A DNA stretch of 45,625 bases from Mycoemilia scoparia (GCA_027575805.1 JANBPU010000127.1:1-45625); one strand, 5' to 3'; positions 1-11,500 are shown, counted from the first letter of the stretch. Notes: generated by a model from the sequence alone, not told the origin. A program made the numbers and translations.

Positions 1-136
1 AGAACCAGAGGATTCTGTCGGTGTAGAACTAGAGGATTCTGTCGATGTAGAATCAGAGGACCCTGTCGGTGTAGAACTAGAGGATTCTGTCGATGTAGAA
101 TCAGAGGACTCTGTCGGTGTAGAACCAGAGGACTGC
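1..136. repeat. 24-bp tandem repeat coding for Ser/Thr octapeptides
   Basis: Five complete 24-bp units and a partial sixth, related to AGAACTAGAGGATTCTGTCG, follow head to tail from base 1. On the minus strand they code for SSxSTxTE units. They differ by a few substitutions in alternating pairs, which suggests duplication of 48-bp dimers. The array continues past the window edge. Confidence 0.9.
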
Positions 137-678
137 GGCTGTGAAGACTCAGTTGGAGGAGTTGGTTGCGATGGGTCTGTGGGTGGTGTCGGCTGACCTG
201 GGGTTGGCTGTGACGGATCTGTAGGCGGTGTCGGTTGACCTGGGGTTGGCTGTGACGGATCTGTAGGCGGTGTCGGTTGACCTGGGGTTGGATTTCCAGA
301 CTCACTAACAGTATTAGTTACAGTTGGACCACCGCTGTTGCCACCATCAGTTGGTGGACCAGTCGGTGAAACTGAATCGCTTATAGAATCAGTCGTGCGA
401 CCAAGAATGGGACCAACAACAGGATCAAGAACACCATCAATCAAGCCGTCACTGACAAAGTTGTGAATTCCGGTGCCTAAACCAGATCCAATAGAATTTC
501 CTGCATCAAGTATCCCACCTACAAATCCCCTGGAGGGACTGTTTGGTTCTGGGCGTGGCGCTTGGTTGTCTTCGTCATTATTGTTTGGGTTGTTAGGAGT
601 TTGTCCATAAGTTACGTTGCTCCCAAGAAACAAGGCTAGTGCGGCTACTTGTACGTAGGATGAAAGCCAAAGCTTCAT
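1..678 (-). CDS. Secreted Pro/Thr- and Ser/Thr-repeat protein, 5' part (truncated by window edge)
   Basis: The frame is open from an ATG at 676-678 down to base 1 (226 codons, no stop), so the gene continues outside the window. The product starts with MKLWLSSYVQVAALALFLGS, a typical signal peptide, and then has an Asn/Pro-rich stretch. A Gly-rich segment of about 50 residues follows (GGILDAGNSIGSGLGTG) and may be the only folded part. After that come three exact-length 14-residue units (PTPGQPTPPTDPSQ type) and at least five 8-residue units (SSxSTxTE type). Such Pro/Thr and Ser/Thr repeats are usual in O-mannosylated fungal wall or mucin-like surface proteins. I infer a secreted or wall role; no enzyme domain is visible. 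A GPI signal cannot be judged because the C-terminus is missing. Confidence 0.8.
   Translation of the reverse strand, partial: MKLWLSSYVQVAALALFLGSNVTYGQTPNNPNNNDEDNQAPRPEPNSPSRGFVGGILDAGNSIGSGLGTGIHNFVSDGLIDGVLDPVVGPILGRTTDSISDSVSPTGPPTDGGNSGGPTVTNTVSESGNPTPGQPTPPTDPSQPTPGQPTPPTDPSQPTPGQPTPPTDPSQPTPPTESSQPQSSGSTPTESSDSTSTESSSSTPTGSSDSTSTESSSSTPTESSGS
161..286. repeat. Three 42-bp tandem repeats coding for PTPGQPTPPTDPSQ
   Basis: Units begin at 161, 203 and 245. The last two are essentially identical and the first differs at a few positions. Each codes for 14 residues of the secreted protein, in frame. Confidence 0.9.
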
Positions 679-3474
679 GTTTATGGACTATGTTGTATAT
701 GGATATAGGGAGACTACTACCAAATGATTAATATTACGTGTGTTTGGGTTAGTATACTTTTGTGAGGATATACCATTGAGTCAGTAGAAGGTCTTTGGGA
801 AAGGGATGAGTAAATTTTGTAAAGACATAACAACAGGCCTTGGCCTAAGAGTCGTCTTCGCTCTTGTGGATTGGGTGGGATATATAAAGGGAAATATAGT
901 ATGAAATGATGACAGTACAATAAAATAAGGTTGATTTTAACAAAGAAAGGCACACAAATATGGAAGTTGATGCAAGGGAAAGGAAGAATGTGATAAGCAA
1001 GAGAAGCAAACAAACAAACATTGGAAATGGAAGTGGGATAGAAGTAGCAATGTGGCTGTATAGTACAAAAACAGTAATGATGGCGATAGTGGCGGTGGAG
1101 ATATATATGCCGCAAAGACCGCTTCTTTTGTGGGGTATAATATATATATATATATATATGGATATAAAGCAAAGGGCTTGAAAGATAGAGTGAAGTTGAA
1201 GTTAAAATCTTACCTTGGTCAAGAAAGCCGCCTAATATTATATGCTTGTGTACTGAGATTGAACTTTGATTTCGAAAAGTGAGTTCTGTCTGTGTATATG
1301 CGTGGGTGTGTTGCTGAACTTGAGTTGAAGCATATAGTCAAGGCTGTATATATGCGTATATACAAGTCTGTGAATAAATATATATATATATATATGCTAG
1401 GTTAGATATAGCGTCGCGACTTTAACGACACTCACACAGGCCACGCAATAAAGTGTTGAGAGGAGCGAGATTTAGAATGCGTGAATATATAAATATATAT
1501 GGTGCTAAACGAAAATGTAAGGGGAAGCAAGGGCAGACTATGTTACTATATGCGCGTTTCTTTTTGTTGGAAATATATATATATATAAAGATTATAGTGG
1601 TCTGACAAGCAAACAATATATTCGGAAACTCTTCTGCTTCTTGTTTTCTCTCTCAGTGCTCCCACTTGTACATAAAACACTCTATTTAAATATATAGAGA
1701 GATCAAGTTGTTTTTCAGGGTAAGCTGCTTGTGTGGACAAGTATAGATAGAGTCTTTATAAGAATAGAGCAGTAGCAGAATATTTGTTGTAAATAGCAAG
1801 ATAGTAAACAGAGATGGTGAAGATGATGAGAGAAAAAGGTTCAAGGAAAATAAACGGGAAAGCTAGCAAAAGGACAGGGCAAGAGGGAAAGGGAAATCGG
1901 TATAATACTGAGAGGGAAAAAGGAGAAAAGAACGAGAAAGAAAGAATGGTGGCAGTAGTTGGTTACTGGGGACGAATAACTCAGGTAAGTGAAGGCCAAG
2001 TATGAAATGAAAAGCTGAGATGTGTATTGTGTAAACTAGGCAAGGGTGGCACAGGGAGAAGGAGAGTGTTGAGACATGAATTAGTACACCCACAAGAGGA
2101 ATTATCAAGGTAAAGATGATGCTGTTAGAGACACCTCGCTCCCTCTCTGTCTGTCACTTTGGATTTGAACGAGAAAAGGAGAAAACACGTTAAAAAGGGC
2201 AGGAAGGACAGAGAAAGAATGGTGCTGCCTGACAGTTAAGGAAAAGCGAAAAGAACAACACAAAGCTAAGGACGAAACTCAAGATTTCAACAGGCAAGCG
2301 AGTAAGGTGAACCAAGATGGAGAGACCATTACAGGATAACGACAAGAATAAATGGGCCGGAATATGGATATGGTGATGGAGCATCACAAACCCTGCATGT
2401 TTATGACAATATTGAATGAAGATCTAAGGCAATGTTGTTGGCAGGCCATGGTTTCGCATGTGTTGATTGTGGTTGCTGGGAGAGGGAGGGGCAGCAGTGT
2501 GGTTTGTAAACTAGTGGTGGTGCTTTTGAATGTGGAGGTGGATTGAAAAGGACCACAAAGAACTTGGCAAGGAGAAGGCCAAAGGAAACATATGCCAAGC
2601 AACAGCGGGTCCGAATACGGCATAGGCGGGATGCGTGCGTGTGCAGAAGGGAGCCCTTACCTTTGTTGAAAAGGCTGTGCAGTATTAGCGACCTCTCTCG
2701 TTCGTTCGACTTTGGAAAAAAAAACAATCAAAAAGCTCTTGAGGAAGAGTAAAGGAAATTGAGATGCAAAAGGGCTGTGTGCGTATATGACTAGGTGTAC
2801 CAGGATGCAAAAATCCAAACCAAAACGATGCGTGGTGAGGCTGTACAGAAAACGATGGGAGAGGCGAAGATAGAAGCAAAGGTGCTAGACCAGACAATTT
2901 AGCAGAGAACAAATAGCAATAGATGTGTAGCCAGATAGCAGCTGGTGCAGTGCTTAATTGCAGAATGTCATAGTGGGCTTGTAAACAAGCGGGCATACGA
3001 AAAGCAGGAACTAACTTGTTGAGCCCCGAGAGTTAGACTGGGATATTCGGGTTTGAATGTTGTCATCGACTGTGAATGGCTATTGGAAATCCCTTACAAT
3101 TTATAATTGCCGTGTGTGTATGTATGATTGAACTGGCTGTGCCACTCCACAAATCCCAATCTAATTGTTTTGAGTGTACAACAATCATGCAGGGCCCTGC
3201 GTCAATCTATTCTTTGTAATGGCTCTGCTCTAAAAACAAGCAGCACCTGGTTCTCTATTTCGAGTTTGCTCCTGAATTCCGAGAAAACCAACTTTAGTTG
3301 TACACACACAGTCAACTCAGGGATCTTTGAAAACTTCAGGTAAATATCGATCTGAATATGTAATGTTCATCTCTAGTTGATAAGAAGTTCATATATTGAA
3401 GTGTTGGCAATGATTCTACAACCACAAAATCACCACAATTTATATCAGCATCGATACAAAAATGGCAGGATGCT
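679..3474. other. Gene-poor upstream region with strand-asymmetric purine tract
   Basis: No convincing gene was found. The short ORFs here have no coding-like composition. The stretch holds several (TA)n runs (about 1135-1159, 1377-1394, 1570-1587) and a long purine-rich plus strand at about 1805-2340, i.e. pyrimidine-rich on the strand of the 1-678 gene. Pyrimidine-rich tracts upstream of fungal genes are common promoter features, so part of this probably serves that gene. Confidence 0.5.
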
Positions 3475-3603
3475 ATATGGGTAGTTAATTTTGAAGAGCT
3501 AAATGCAGAATACATTTATCAAAGATAATATAGGCTTGGCCAGTATGCAAGCTGAAACTGGCCTACTAGTAAGACTTTGCCCTTCAAAAATATTCACTCA
3601 TAT
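3475..3603. mobile_element. MITE family C copy 1
   Basis: It starts ATATGGGTAGTTAATTTTGA and ends CCCTTCAAAAATATTCACTCATAT, an imperfect terminal inverted repeat of about 25 bp. Inside lies a second palindrome, GGCCAGT - 12 nt - ACTGGCC, shared with the copies at 39137 and 44326. No coding capacity. Confidence 0.8.
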
Positions 3604-4226
3604 TGTCAACTATTCAAAGCACAGTGTTTCTTATTCACACTCATAGTATAAATATATTCGAATTCACACTTTATGGCCTTTCTATGCATGTGCAATTACA
3701 TGGCTCCAAACTTTAGGACACATGAATCGCAAAGCTGCCATCAATGGGCTTGACGACTAGCATCACCACAACCAACGCTATCAATTGCATTTTTCAACAA
3801 TACAGTCAACAAACGCAATGTTTAGATTTACATAGACTGGCGATAGTTGCTGGTTTGGGGATGGACTGCATTCCACCAGCAGTCTATCAACAACCAACCC
3901 ACCAGTCTACGCCTTTGAAGACCACCACCATTCCTCCTCCCAACAAGGCTATTTACCACTGACTGGAAGAGTGACCACCATTTTCTTGCAAAGCTTGAGC
4001 ATGCTGCTGACAGTATGATCGGAGCTTATTGCTTCATCTTATCAATAAACTGATGAGCTTGTTATGTGAGCACCACATTTATTAAAAATCAAATCCGAAG
4101 GTCTGGGGTGCGAGTGGTTGAAATGATTTTCTGCATCAATGGAGTAAGCGATAGTTGGCAAGTAAACAGACATATTCCGATTCAATTTAACAGGTGATAT
4201 ATTATCAATTGCTCTAACAGTCCAAT
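3604..4226. other. Intergenic, nothing recognised
   Basis: AT-rich sequence with one small open frame (3744-3962) that lacks any recognisable motif. I see no gene, RNA or repeat here. Confidence 0.4.
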
Positions 4227-4356
4227 ATATGGCCTGAGTTCACAAGGATTTTAGGCAAAATGGGTCCCCAGGAACTGGATATGAAATGGCTCGCGATTGG
4301 GCCAAAACCTGAGGGCCACTTCTGCCTACCATACATTCGATCATTAGTGAAATCTT
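4227..4356. mobile_element. MITE family B copy 1
   Basis: It starts ATATGGCCTGAGTTCACAAG and carries the conserved family core (TTAGGCAAAATGGGTC, then CAGGAAC, ATGGCT, GGGCC, TCTGCCTACCATA, TTCGATCA). It ends near GTGAAATCTTCC. The right terminal repeat is degenerate. Confidence 0.75.
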
Positions 4357-4498
4357 CCTTTTTAAAAAGCCAAGCCTTCTTTCCTTGGCAATACTTTAGA
4401 AAACATTACTTGTTACTTGCGATATTGTGCATGTATGTTTAGTCAGATGTTTAATTTTAGAACTACTAAAGTCCAAGATGTTTCCATGATTGTCCATA

Positions 4499-4606
4499 AT
4501 ATGGATCATAATTTTTGAAGGATGAATGTTCACTAGTAAAACTGGACATCCATTTAGCTGTGATTGTCCCTATAAATATTCACCCTTCAAAAATTATGAT
4601 CCATAT
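4499..4606. mobile_element. MITE family A copy 1
   Basis: The left end is ATATGGATCATAATTTTTGA and the right end is its near-perfect inverse (TCAAAAATTATGATCCATAT). The element is 108 bp and non-coding. Its last CATAT overlaps the first bases of the family B element at 4603, so the two share a single TA. Confidence 0.9.
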
Positions 4607-4742
4607 GGCCAAGTTTCACACTACCTTGGGCAAAAAAGGCCCCCAGGAATTGCATATGGATTGACTCATGACTGGGCCAAAATCTGATGAGGGCCCAACT
4701 CGCCCTACCATACATTCGATCACTGGTGAAATCTGAATATAT
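4603..4742. mobile_element. MITE family B copy 2
   Basis: It begins ATATGGCCAAGTTTCAC and ends GGTGAAATCTGAATATATGG. The termini are inverted repeats of about 14 bp (TGG-C/T-CA-A/G-GTTTCAC). The core is the family B core (GGGCAAAAAAGGC, CCCAGGAATTGCATATGG, CTGGGCCAAAATC). It directly abuts copy A1. Confidence 0.85.
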
Positions 4743-5041
4743 GGCAGAGTCTTCCCCCCTCCAGAAATGCTATATAAATGTTTGCAGGTCACCATGTTAG
4801 TTCAGGCATATATTTTCATGCGCGTTATTTTTAGAAATCATATGATGATGTTGGGGTAAAATAGACTATAGAAATAAAAGGCCTTTTCTTTTAGATGACT
4901 TTAAAGAATATAAGGGTCTGTGGGAATGCAAAAGTTCTTGTTAGAAATGAAACCTTAAACTGCATTTTGTCTAGCATAGTATGCAAATAAATAATCGAAT
5001 TGAAATTTAACAGCAGTTGATCAATTAAGGTTAATGGTGGC

Positions 5042-5082
5042 ATATGGGAAGATTTCGCTAGTGATTGAATCTATGGCAGTCA
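5042..5082. mobile_element. MITE family B fragment, reverse orientation
   Basis: ATATGGGAAGATTTCGCTAG followed by TGATTGAATCTATGGCAG matches only the right end of family B, inverted. The rest of the element is absent, so this is a truncated relic. Confidence 0.65.
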
Positions 5083-5123
5083 GAGACAACACCTCGGATA
5101 TTATCTCAATAATCAACCAATCC

Positions 5124-5213
5124 ATATGGATCATAATTTTTGAAGGTGAATATTTATAGGGGCAATCCCAGCCAAATGTGTGACTATAGCCCTTCAAAAA
5201 TAACTACCCATAT
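5124..5213. mobile_element. MITE family A copy 2
   Basis: 90 bp, from ATATGGATCATAATTTTTGA to CCCTTCAAAAATAACTACCC plus ATAT. It has the family internal motif GGGGCAATCCCAGCCAAATG. Confidence 0.9.
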
Positions 5214-5264
5214 GCAATTCTTGGGGATCCATTATTTTTGTCTAAGGCTATGTAAAATATGACC

Positions 5265-5386
5265 ATATGGATCATAATTTTTGAAGGGTGACTTTTGGTG
5301 GCCAAAGATTATAGGAGCAATTCCAGCCAAATGTGTGATCACGTTCTATTAGCAATTGGTCACCCTTCATAAATTATTACCCATAT
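5265..5386. mobile_element. MITE family A copy 3
   Basis: 122 bp with terminal inverted repeats ATATGGATCATAATTTTTGA and CCCTTCATAAATTATTACCC plus ATAT. It lies only 51 bp from copy A2. Confidence 0.9.
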
Positions 5387-5797
5387 TTTATTTAATAACA
5401 AATTCTCCTTTTAATATCTGGATAATCTAGTTGATAAACCCAATATACATCATAGCAAATTTTATAGAGAACCCATATACTTTTTGTCTTTGGTTTGGCT
5501 TATGAATATCGCTAAAATTCTGGTAGATATACATTTTGGAAAAGAGCTGGCCATACTACTTGGAATGCAATATTTCGAGGGAAACATAATCCAGCTTGGT
5601 TGTTTTGGCAAACGGACCTTGCCACAAAAACTCTCAAAATAGGTCAAGCAAGTGCAATTGTGTACTACATTGCTTGCGACTATATAAAATCCTTTTAGGC
5701 AAGTTTCTTCACAAGGTCAATTTTCAAAAGCAGTAGTAGACATTAAATTTAAATGTACAGGTAAATGGGTATGGGGGGACTTGGCCCAAGCCTTGAT
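5387..5797. other. Intergenic, nothing firm
   Basis: Around 5490-5695 the plus strand has an open stretch with no start codon and no family I recognise. It might be a decayed coding fragment, but I cannot support a call. Confidence 0.3.
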
Positions 5798-5899
5798 TAG
5801 TGACCACCATCACGTACCAAACCCATAAGTGGAAAATAATGAATATTATTATAAAATTATTTTTCCACTTATGGGTTGATCATGTAGTGTTGGTCACTA
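5798..5899. repeat. 102-bp fold-back (hairpin) element
   Basis: TAGTGACCACCATCACGTAC with ACCCATAAGTGGAAAATAAT forms one arm, and ATTATTTTTCCACTTATGGG ... TTGGTCACTA forms the other. The arms are about 45 nt and the AT-only loop is about 12 nt. It is unrelated in sequence to MITE families A to C. Most likely a small fold-back transposon. Confidence 0.8.
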
Positions 5900-6270
5900 T
5901 TCTAGGAGTTAGCCCTATAGGGGATATATGACTATACAAACACATCTAGCTCGTTAGTCTTACAAATAGTGCTATGATCCATTAGATTTGGTTCCATTGA
6001 TAGAACAAATGCAACAAAATGAACCCTTATAACTCTTGTCCCGAATGAGTCATGGCCTGACAAAATGAATTACAGAGAAAACACAGTTAATCTTTTGTGA
6101 AGTAGACTTAGAGTAACCAAGAATGCTAGCAATTCAAAATTTTGGGTTTGTGAATTAAAACATACAATCTATCATTCTGTTGTAGTCAGGTTGCTTTTAA
6201 CAAATCTTCCAAGCCTTTTTTGATGTTTATAGGAGAGTATAATATGTCAAGTTGGGTTAATTTGAGGCAC

Positions 6271-6396
6271 TTGGTCAGATTTCACAAAGTCCTAGGCAAA
6301 ATGGGTCTCCAGGAATTGTATATCAAATGGCTGGCGATTGGGCCAAAATATGATGAGGGCCCATTTCTGTCTACAATACATTAGATCACAGGCGAA
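6271..6396. mobile_element. MITE family B copy 3
   Basis: It starts TTGGTCAGATTTCACAAAGT and has the family core (CCTAGGCAAAATGGGTCTCC, GGGCCAAAATATGATGAGGG). The right end, with ATCACAGGCGAA, is diverged and lacks a clear terminal repeat. Confidence 0.75.
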
Positions 6397-6604
6397 TTTT
6401 TGCCAGAATTATGACCGGGTTGTGGCTAAATTGGTTGATTCCTATCCCACCTTTTCCCTATTGATTTGTTTTATATCCCTTTCAAATATAAACGTTTAAT
6501 CCTCATATTTATCGAAATTGTATAGAATAAATCTGGAAAGAGTGGCAAATAATTGATTAGAAAGAAAGAGCAGCGATTAATTACTATCACTGGATGCGAG
6601 AGAT

Positions 6605-6715
6605 ATATGGGTCATAATTTTTGAAGGGCTAGTCAGACACACTTGGCTGTGATTGCCCTTTTAATCATTGGCAGCCACCAAAAGGAGAGGTACCCTTCAA
6701 AAACTATTACCCATT
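6605..6715. mobile_element. MITE family A copy 4
   Basis: 111 bp from ATATGGGTCATAATTTTTGA to CCTTCAAAAACTATTACCCA. The internal TTGGCTGTGATTGCCC motif is shared with other A copies. Confidence 0.85.
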
Positions 6716-8507
6716 AGATTTGAATTTTTGGTTATTAGACAAAACTTCAGAAAATGATAGACAGACAGACAGAGAGAGGGACCTTTGGATATCAGCTACT
6801 AAAAACAAAAAGAGGGGTCGCACGACACACAAAATCTTCAAAGTAGGATTCACAAAGTGATCAACATAGAGCGATTCTGGGTGCGACTATTTGCACACTA
6901 AATTAACAGGAGTCTGTTTCAAATAAATATCCACACAGAAACACGCATCACTTGGCAAAAAAGGGGGGAAGAGAGCAGTGATCTTATTTGGTAGAAGCAG
7001 TCACTACCAACCCGCTACTTTTATACTGGCTTTTACATAGTATGTAGTTCGAGCTATTCCAAACCACACACGCATCTAGGGAGATTCTTTGGGGGCATTA
7101 TACCCCCATCCACCCCAACACTCATACAGTCGTTCTTTTTATAGTCTCAAATCTCTTTATAACAAAGTATTTGCTATTCAAACATTGATCGTAGCAGTAG
7201 AGTAGTAGTAGTAGTAGTGGTATTCAGTATGCCCAAGATGAATCATAAGCTGCTGTGATATATATGAGCCCTACGTATTATTAGAAGTAAAATTAATCAA
7301 GCCAACGTGAATATATTTAACAGTTATCATATCTACTAGGGAGAGATATATATATATAAAGTAGAGAAACAAAGTCACAAATAGACTGTTAGACGGAGCT
7401 TATCAAGAAAAAGAAATTTTGTGACTACTTTTTGTTTTTGGCACGGCCATAATTATGTAGTCGGCTTACCCCCTTTTTCACCAACGTGGTGGTGGCACTC
7501 TCACCCAACAGAAGCAGAAGGAACAACGTTGCTTAGCGTTCTTCTTCGATCCCACAGCCTCGTTGATGGTGTCCATCGCAACAGGCACCCACACATATTC
7601 CAGAATAGCCACCACGCTCATCTAGTATCTGCCTGTGTGTGAGGACAAGAAGGGGCTTCTAGATCATACTTGTGGTAATTCAGCATACTACAGGTAGCAA
7701 CTGCCCAGAGCGCCGCCGTGTGTATCTGTGACTGTGGCTGTGACTGTGAGCCGCCTGTCCATACACACCACCACCCGTACATGGGATTTCATGTAGGACT
7801 AGGGGCGCCATCCGCACGCATCAAAAGGAGCAGTCACTATTTGTCTCAAGACACATACACAGACTTCCAGTGACAATCGGGAACGATCCAAACATGATTG
7901 GCTGCTTTGTTGTTGGTTCTTCTTTGCAATACAGAAAAGCTACTGAGCCCACACACATAGCATACGCAGAGAGAGCGATTCAATGGCACAGGTCCTTGAT
8001 GGTTTTGGAAGAAGGCAAGAGAAGGTCAGACCAAATTGCTGTGGGGGCATTGATTGGATAGTTTCCAATTTACCCCCAACCAAAACAATCAGGTAGGAAG
8101 CCAGAGGGGAGGCAACGGAGCCTCGCAAGTCGCAAGGAAATGGTTGCTCTGTCTCTCCTGTTGTGGCGTGACTATAATCAGCATCAAAAGCGTTTGGCGA
8201 TGATGGAGGAGGAGGATATTTGGAGCCGATGGGCGGTGGTGATGACGGAAAATACATTGGCTAAAAAGCAGCGCTCTCCAAGAAAACTCGCCTCTCCGTG
8301 TGCATATGTGGGTTTATTACAACCACAAACGTCGTCAGGAAACTCTCCAGTTTCAAACTATATCTTTTCTCCCTCCTCTTTCTTTTCTCTCTCTCTCCAT
8401 CTTATTGAACCAAGACAGACAGACTCCTTTTTCTTTTTTATTTTATACTCTCTAAAACCCCCCTACCTTTAATTTTTACATACCCACAAAAACAGCAGCA
8501 GCACAAC
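6716..8507 (+). promoter_or_regulatory. Upstream region of ATP-citrate lyase
   Basis: No gene was recognised in this 1.8 kb; the small ORFs look random. Near the lyase start there is a C/T-rich tract (about 8363-8403), a TATTTTATA sequence at about 8438-8446, and an AACAGCAGCAGCACAAC leader directly before the ATG. Pyrimidine tracts plus a TATA-like box shortly upstream are typical of strongly expressed fungal housekeeping genes, so I infer the core promoter lies at about 8360-8460. Confidence 0.5.
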
Positions 8508-11500
8508 ATGTCAGCCAAGGCTATTCGTGAATTTGACGGAAAGCACATCCTTGCCTACCATTTGGGCCAAGCTCCATCTCTCCAATCTAGCGCTGCTATT
8601 CCCATCGGCCAAAAATTCGTCCAACCCTCGACTCGCTTGGTCCAACTCAATTTCGAAGATCCAGCCACAACTATCGACCAGGTTCTTAACAACGCTGAGC
8701 GTCTCCACCCCTGGTTGACCAACGGCTCCACAAAGCTCGTCGCCAAGCCCGATCAGCTCATCAAACGCCGTGGTAAGAGCGGCCTTCTCCTTCTCAACGC
8801 CGACTGGTCCGCTGTCAAGCAATGGGTCACCGAGCGCGCAGGCAAAGAGATCAATGTTAGCGGCGTGGCTGGTGTTCTCAAGAACTTCATTGTCGAGCCC
8901 TTCGTTCCCCACCCCAGCGACGTAGAATACTACGTCTGCATCCAGTCTAACCGCGAGGGCGACGAGATTCTTTTCACTCACGAGGGCGGTGTTGATGTCG
9001 GTGACGTTGACGCCAAGGCCACCAGACTGGCCGTTCCCGTTGAAACCCCCCTTCCTGCTCCAGAGGATATTGCCAAGGCCCTTTTGGGAGAGATCAAGGA
9101 TGCCCAGCAACGCGAGGCTCTTTGCTCTTTCATCGAAAGGCTTTACGCTGTCTATGTTGATCTCCACTTTACTTACCTTGAAATCAATCCCCTCGTTGTT
9201 TTGCCTGCCCAGGAAGAGGGCCAGCCCCCATCTGTCATATATCTCGATTTGGCCGCCAAGCTTGATCAGACCGCTGAATTCGAAGCTGGTCCCAAGTGGG
9301 CCATTGCCAGATCCAACAAGGCCCTCTACGGCCACTCTTCCGCTGATCCCGCTGGTGCTTCGGCTGATGCTGCCGGTGCCAGCAGCCAGGTCGATTTGGG
9401 TCCTCCCATGGAATTCCCCGCCCCATTCGGTCGCGAACTCACCAAAGAAGAAGCCTACGTCCAGGATCTTGACTCTAAGACCGGTGCCTCGCTCAAGCTC
9501 ACCGTTCTCAACAAGGACGGTCGCATCTGGACCATGGTCGCTGGCGGTGGTGCCTCTGTAGTCTACTCCGATGCCATTGCTGCTCTCGGCTATGCTCATG
9601 AGTTGGCCAACTACGGCGAATACTCTGGTGCTCCTTCAGAAAACCAGACCTACGAGTACGCCAAGACCATTTTGGACCTCATGACTCGCTCTCACCACCC
9701 CGGCGGCAAGGTTCTCATCATTGGTGGTGGTATTGCAAATTTCACCAATGTTGCTACTACTTTCAAGGGCATCATCCGTGCGCTTCGCGAATTCCGTGGC
9801 CTTTTGATTGAGCGCAAGGTCCGTATCTTTGTCCGCAGAGCTGGTCCCAACTGGCAAGAGGGCTTGAGAGCCATGCGCGAATTGGGCGAGACTTTGGGCG
9901 TTGAGATCCGTGTCTTCGGTCCCGAGACTCACGTCACCGCCATTGTTCCTTTGGCTCTAGGCAAGAACACCAGCATTTCTGCTAGCGAGGGTTTCAAGGA
10001 TACTGGTGCGCTTCACCAGATCCCTGATACCTCTGCTACTGGCACGCCCGCTGCTATGGATATTGACAGTGGCAGCAACGCCGGTACCTCTGCTCGTACC
10101 CCAGTTCCTCCCACCAAGTCCACTCTTGTTGCTGCTCCTAGCAGCGGATCTGCTGCCGATGCCACTTCGGCTCCTTGGTACTCGCCATTCACCAACAACA
10201 CCCGCGCCATCGTCTTTGGTATGCAGCCCAGAGCTGTCCAGGGCATGCTGGACTTTGACTTCATCTGCAAGCGCAAGACACCCTCAGTTGCCTGCATGGT
10301 CTACCCATTCGGCGGCAACCACGTCCAAAAGTTCTACTGGGGCACCAACGAGACTTTGTTGCCTGTCTTCTCCAGCCTCAAGGATGCCATCCAGAGATTC
10401 CCTGAAGTCGACACTGTTGTCAACTTTGCTTCTTGCCGCTCAGTCTACGAGAGCACCACCGAGATGCTGAGCTACAGCGACCAGATCCGCACCATCGCTA
10501 TCATTGCCGAGGGTGTCCCTGAGCGCCGTGCTCGCCAGCTCTTGCACACGGCCCAGAAGAAGAGTGTCCTTATTATTGGACCTGCCACTGTTGGTGGTAT
10601 CAAGCCTGGTTGCTTCAAGATCGGCAACACTGGTGGCATGATGGACAACATTGCCTCTAGCAAGCTCTACAGACCTGGCTCAGTTGCCTATGTCAGTAAG
10701 AGTGGCGGTATGTCCAATGAGCTCAACAACATCATTGCCAGGGCCACTGATGGTGTCTACGAGGGCGTTGCTATCGGTGGTGACCGTTACCCTGGATCTA
10801 CCTTCTTGGACCACATCCTTAGATACGAGGCTGATCCTGGATGTAAGATGATCATGTTGCTGGGTGAAGTCGGTGGTGTCGAAGAATGCCGCGTCGCTGA
10901 GGCCGTCCGTAATGGTAAGATCACCAAACCCGTCGTTGCCTGGTGTATTGGTACCTGCGCCAACATGTTCCAGACTGAGGTCCAGTTCGGCCATGCCGGT
11001 GCTCTTGCCAACTCTGACCTTGAAACCGCCGTTGCCAAGAACAACTTGATGCGCAGCGCTGGTATTGTTGTCCCTGAGACCTTCGAAGAGCTGCCCGCCG
11101 TTTTGAACCGCGAATACACCAAGCTTGTTGCTAAGGGTGTTATTGTCCCTGCCGCTGAGCCTGAGCCTCCCAAGATCCCTATTGACTACGCCTGGGCCCA
11201 GGAGCTCGGTCTCATCCGTAAGCCCGCTTCCTTTGTCTCTACCATCTGTGATGACCGTGGCCAGGAACTCTTGTACGCTGGTATGCGTATCTCTGACGTC
11301 TTCAAGGAAGAGATCGGCATTGGTGGCGTTGTTTCCCTCCTCTGGTTCAAGCGCCGTCTTCCTGAATATGCCTGCCGTTTCATTGAGATGGTCCTTATGC
11401 TTACTGCTGATCACGGCCCAGCTGTATCCGGCGCCCATAACACCATTGTCACTGCCCGTGCTGGTAAGGACTTGATTTCTTCCCTGTGCTCCGGTCTATT

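Noticed and set aside
717..1172. 151-codon minus-strand ORF
   Set aside because: Composition (Ile/Tyr/His from TA repeats and pyrimidine tract) is that of random AT-rich DNA.
5462..5695. Protein-like plus-strand reading (WKRAGHTTWNAIFRG region)
   Set aside because: No start codon, no family resemblance, bordered by stops; too short to separate from chance.
8140..8472. 110-codon ORF upstream of the lyase
   Set aside because: Overlaps the pyrimidine-rich promoter, and its C-terminal half merely translates the C/T tract.
8511..9599. 362-codon open frame on the minus strand
   Set aside because: Antisense shadow of ATP-citrate lyase; it arises from the strong C-ending codon bias and has no family features.
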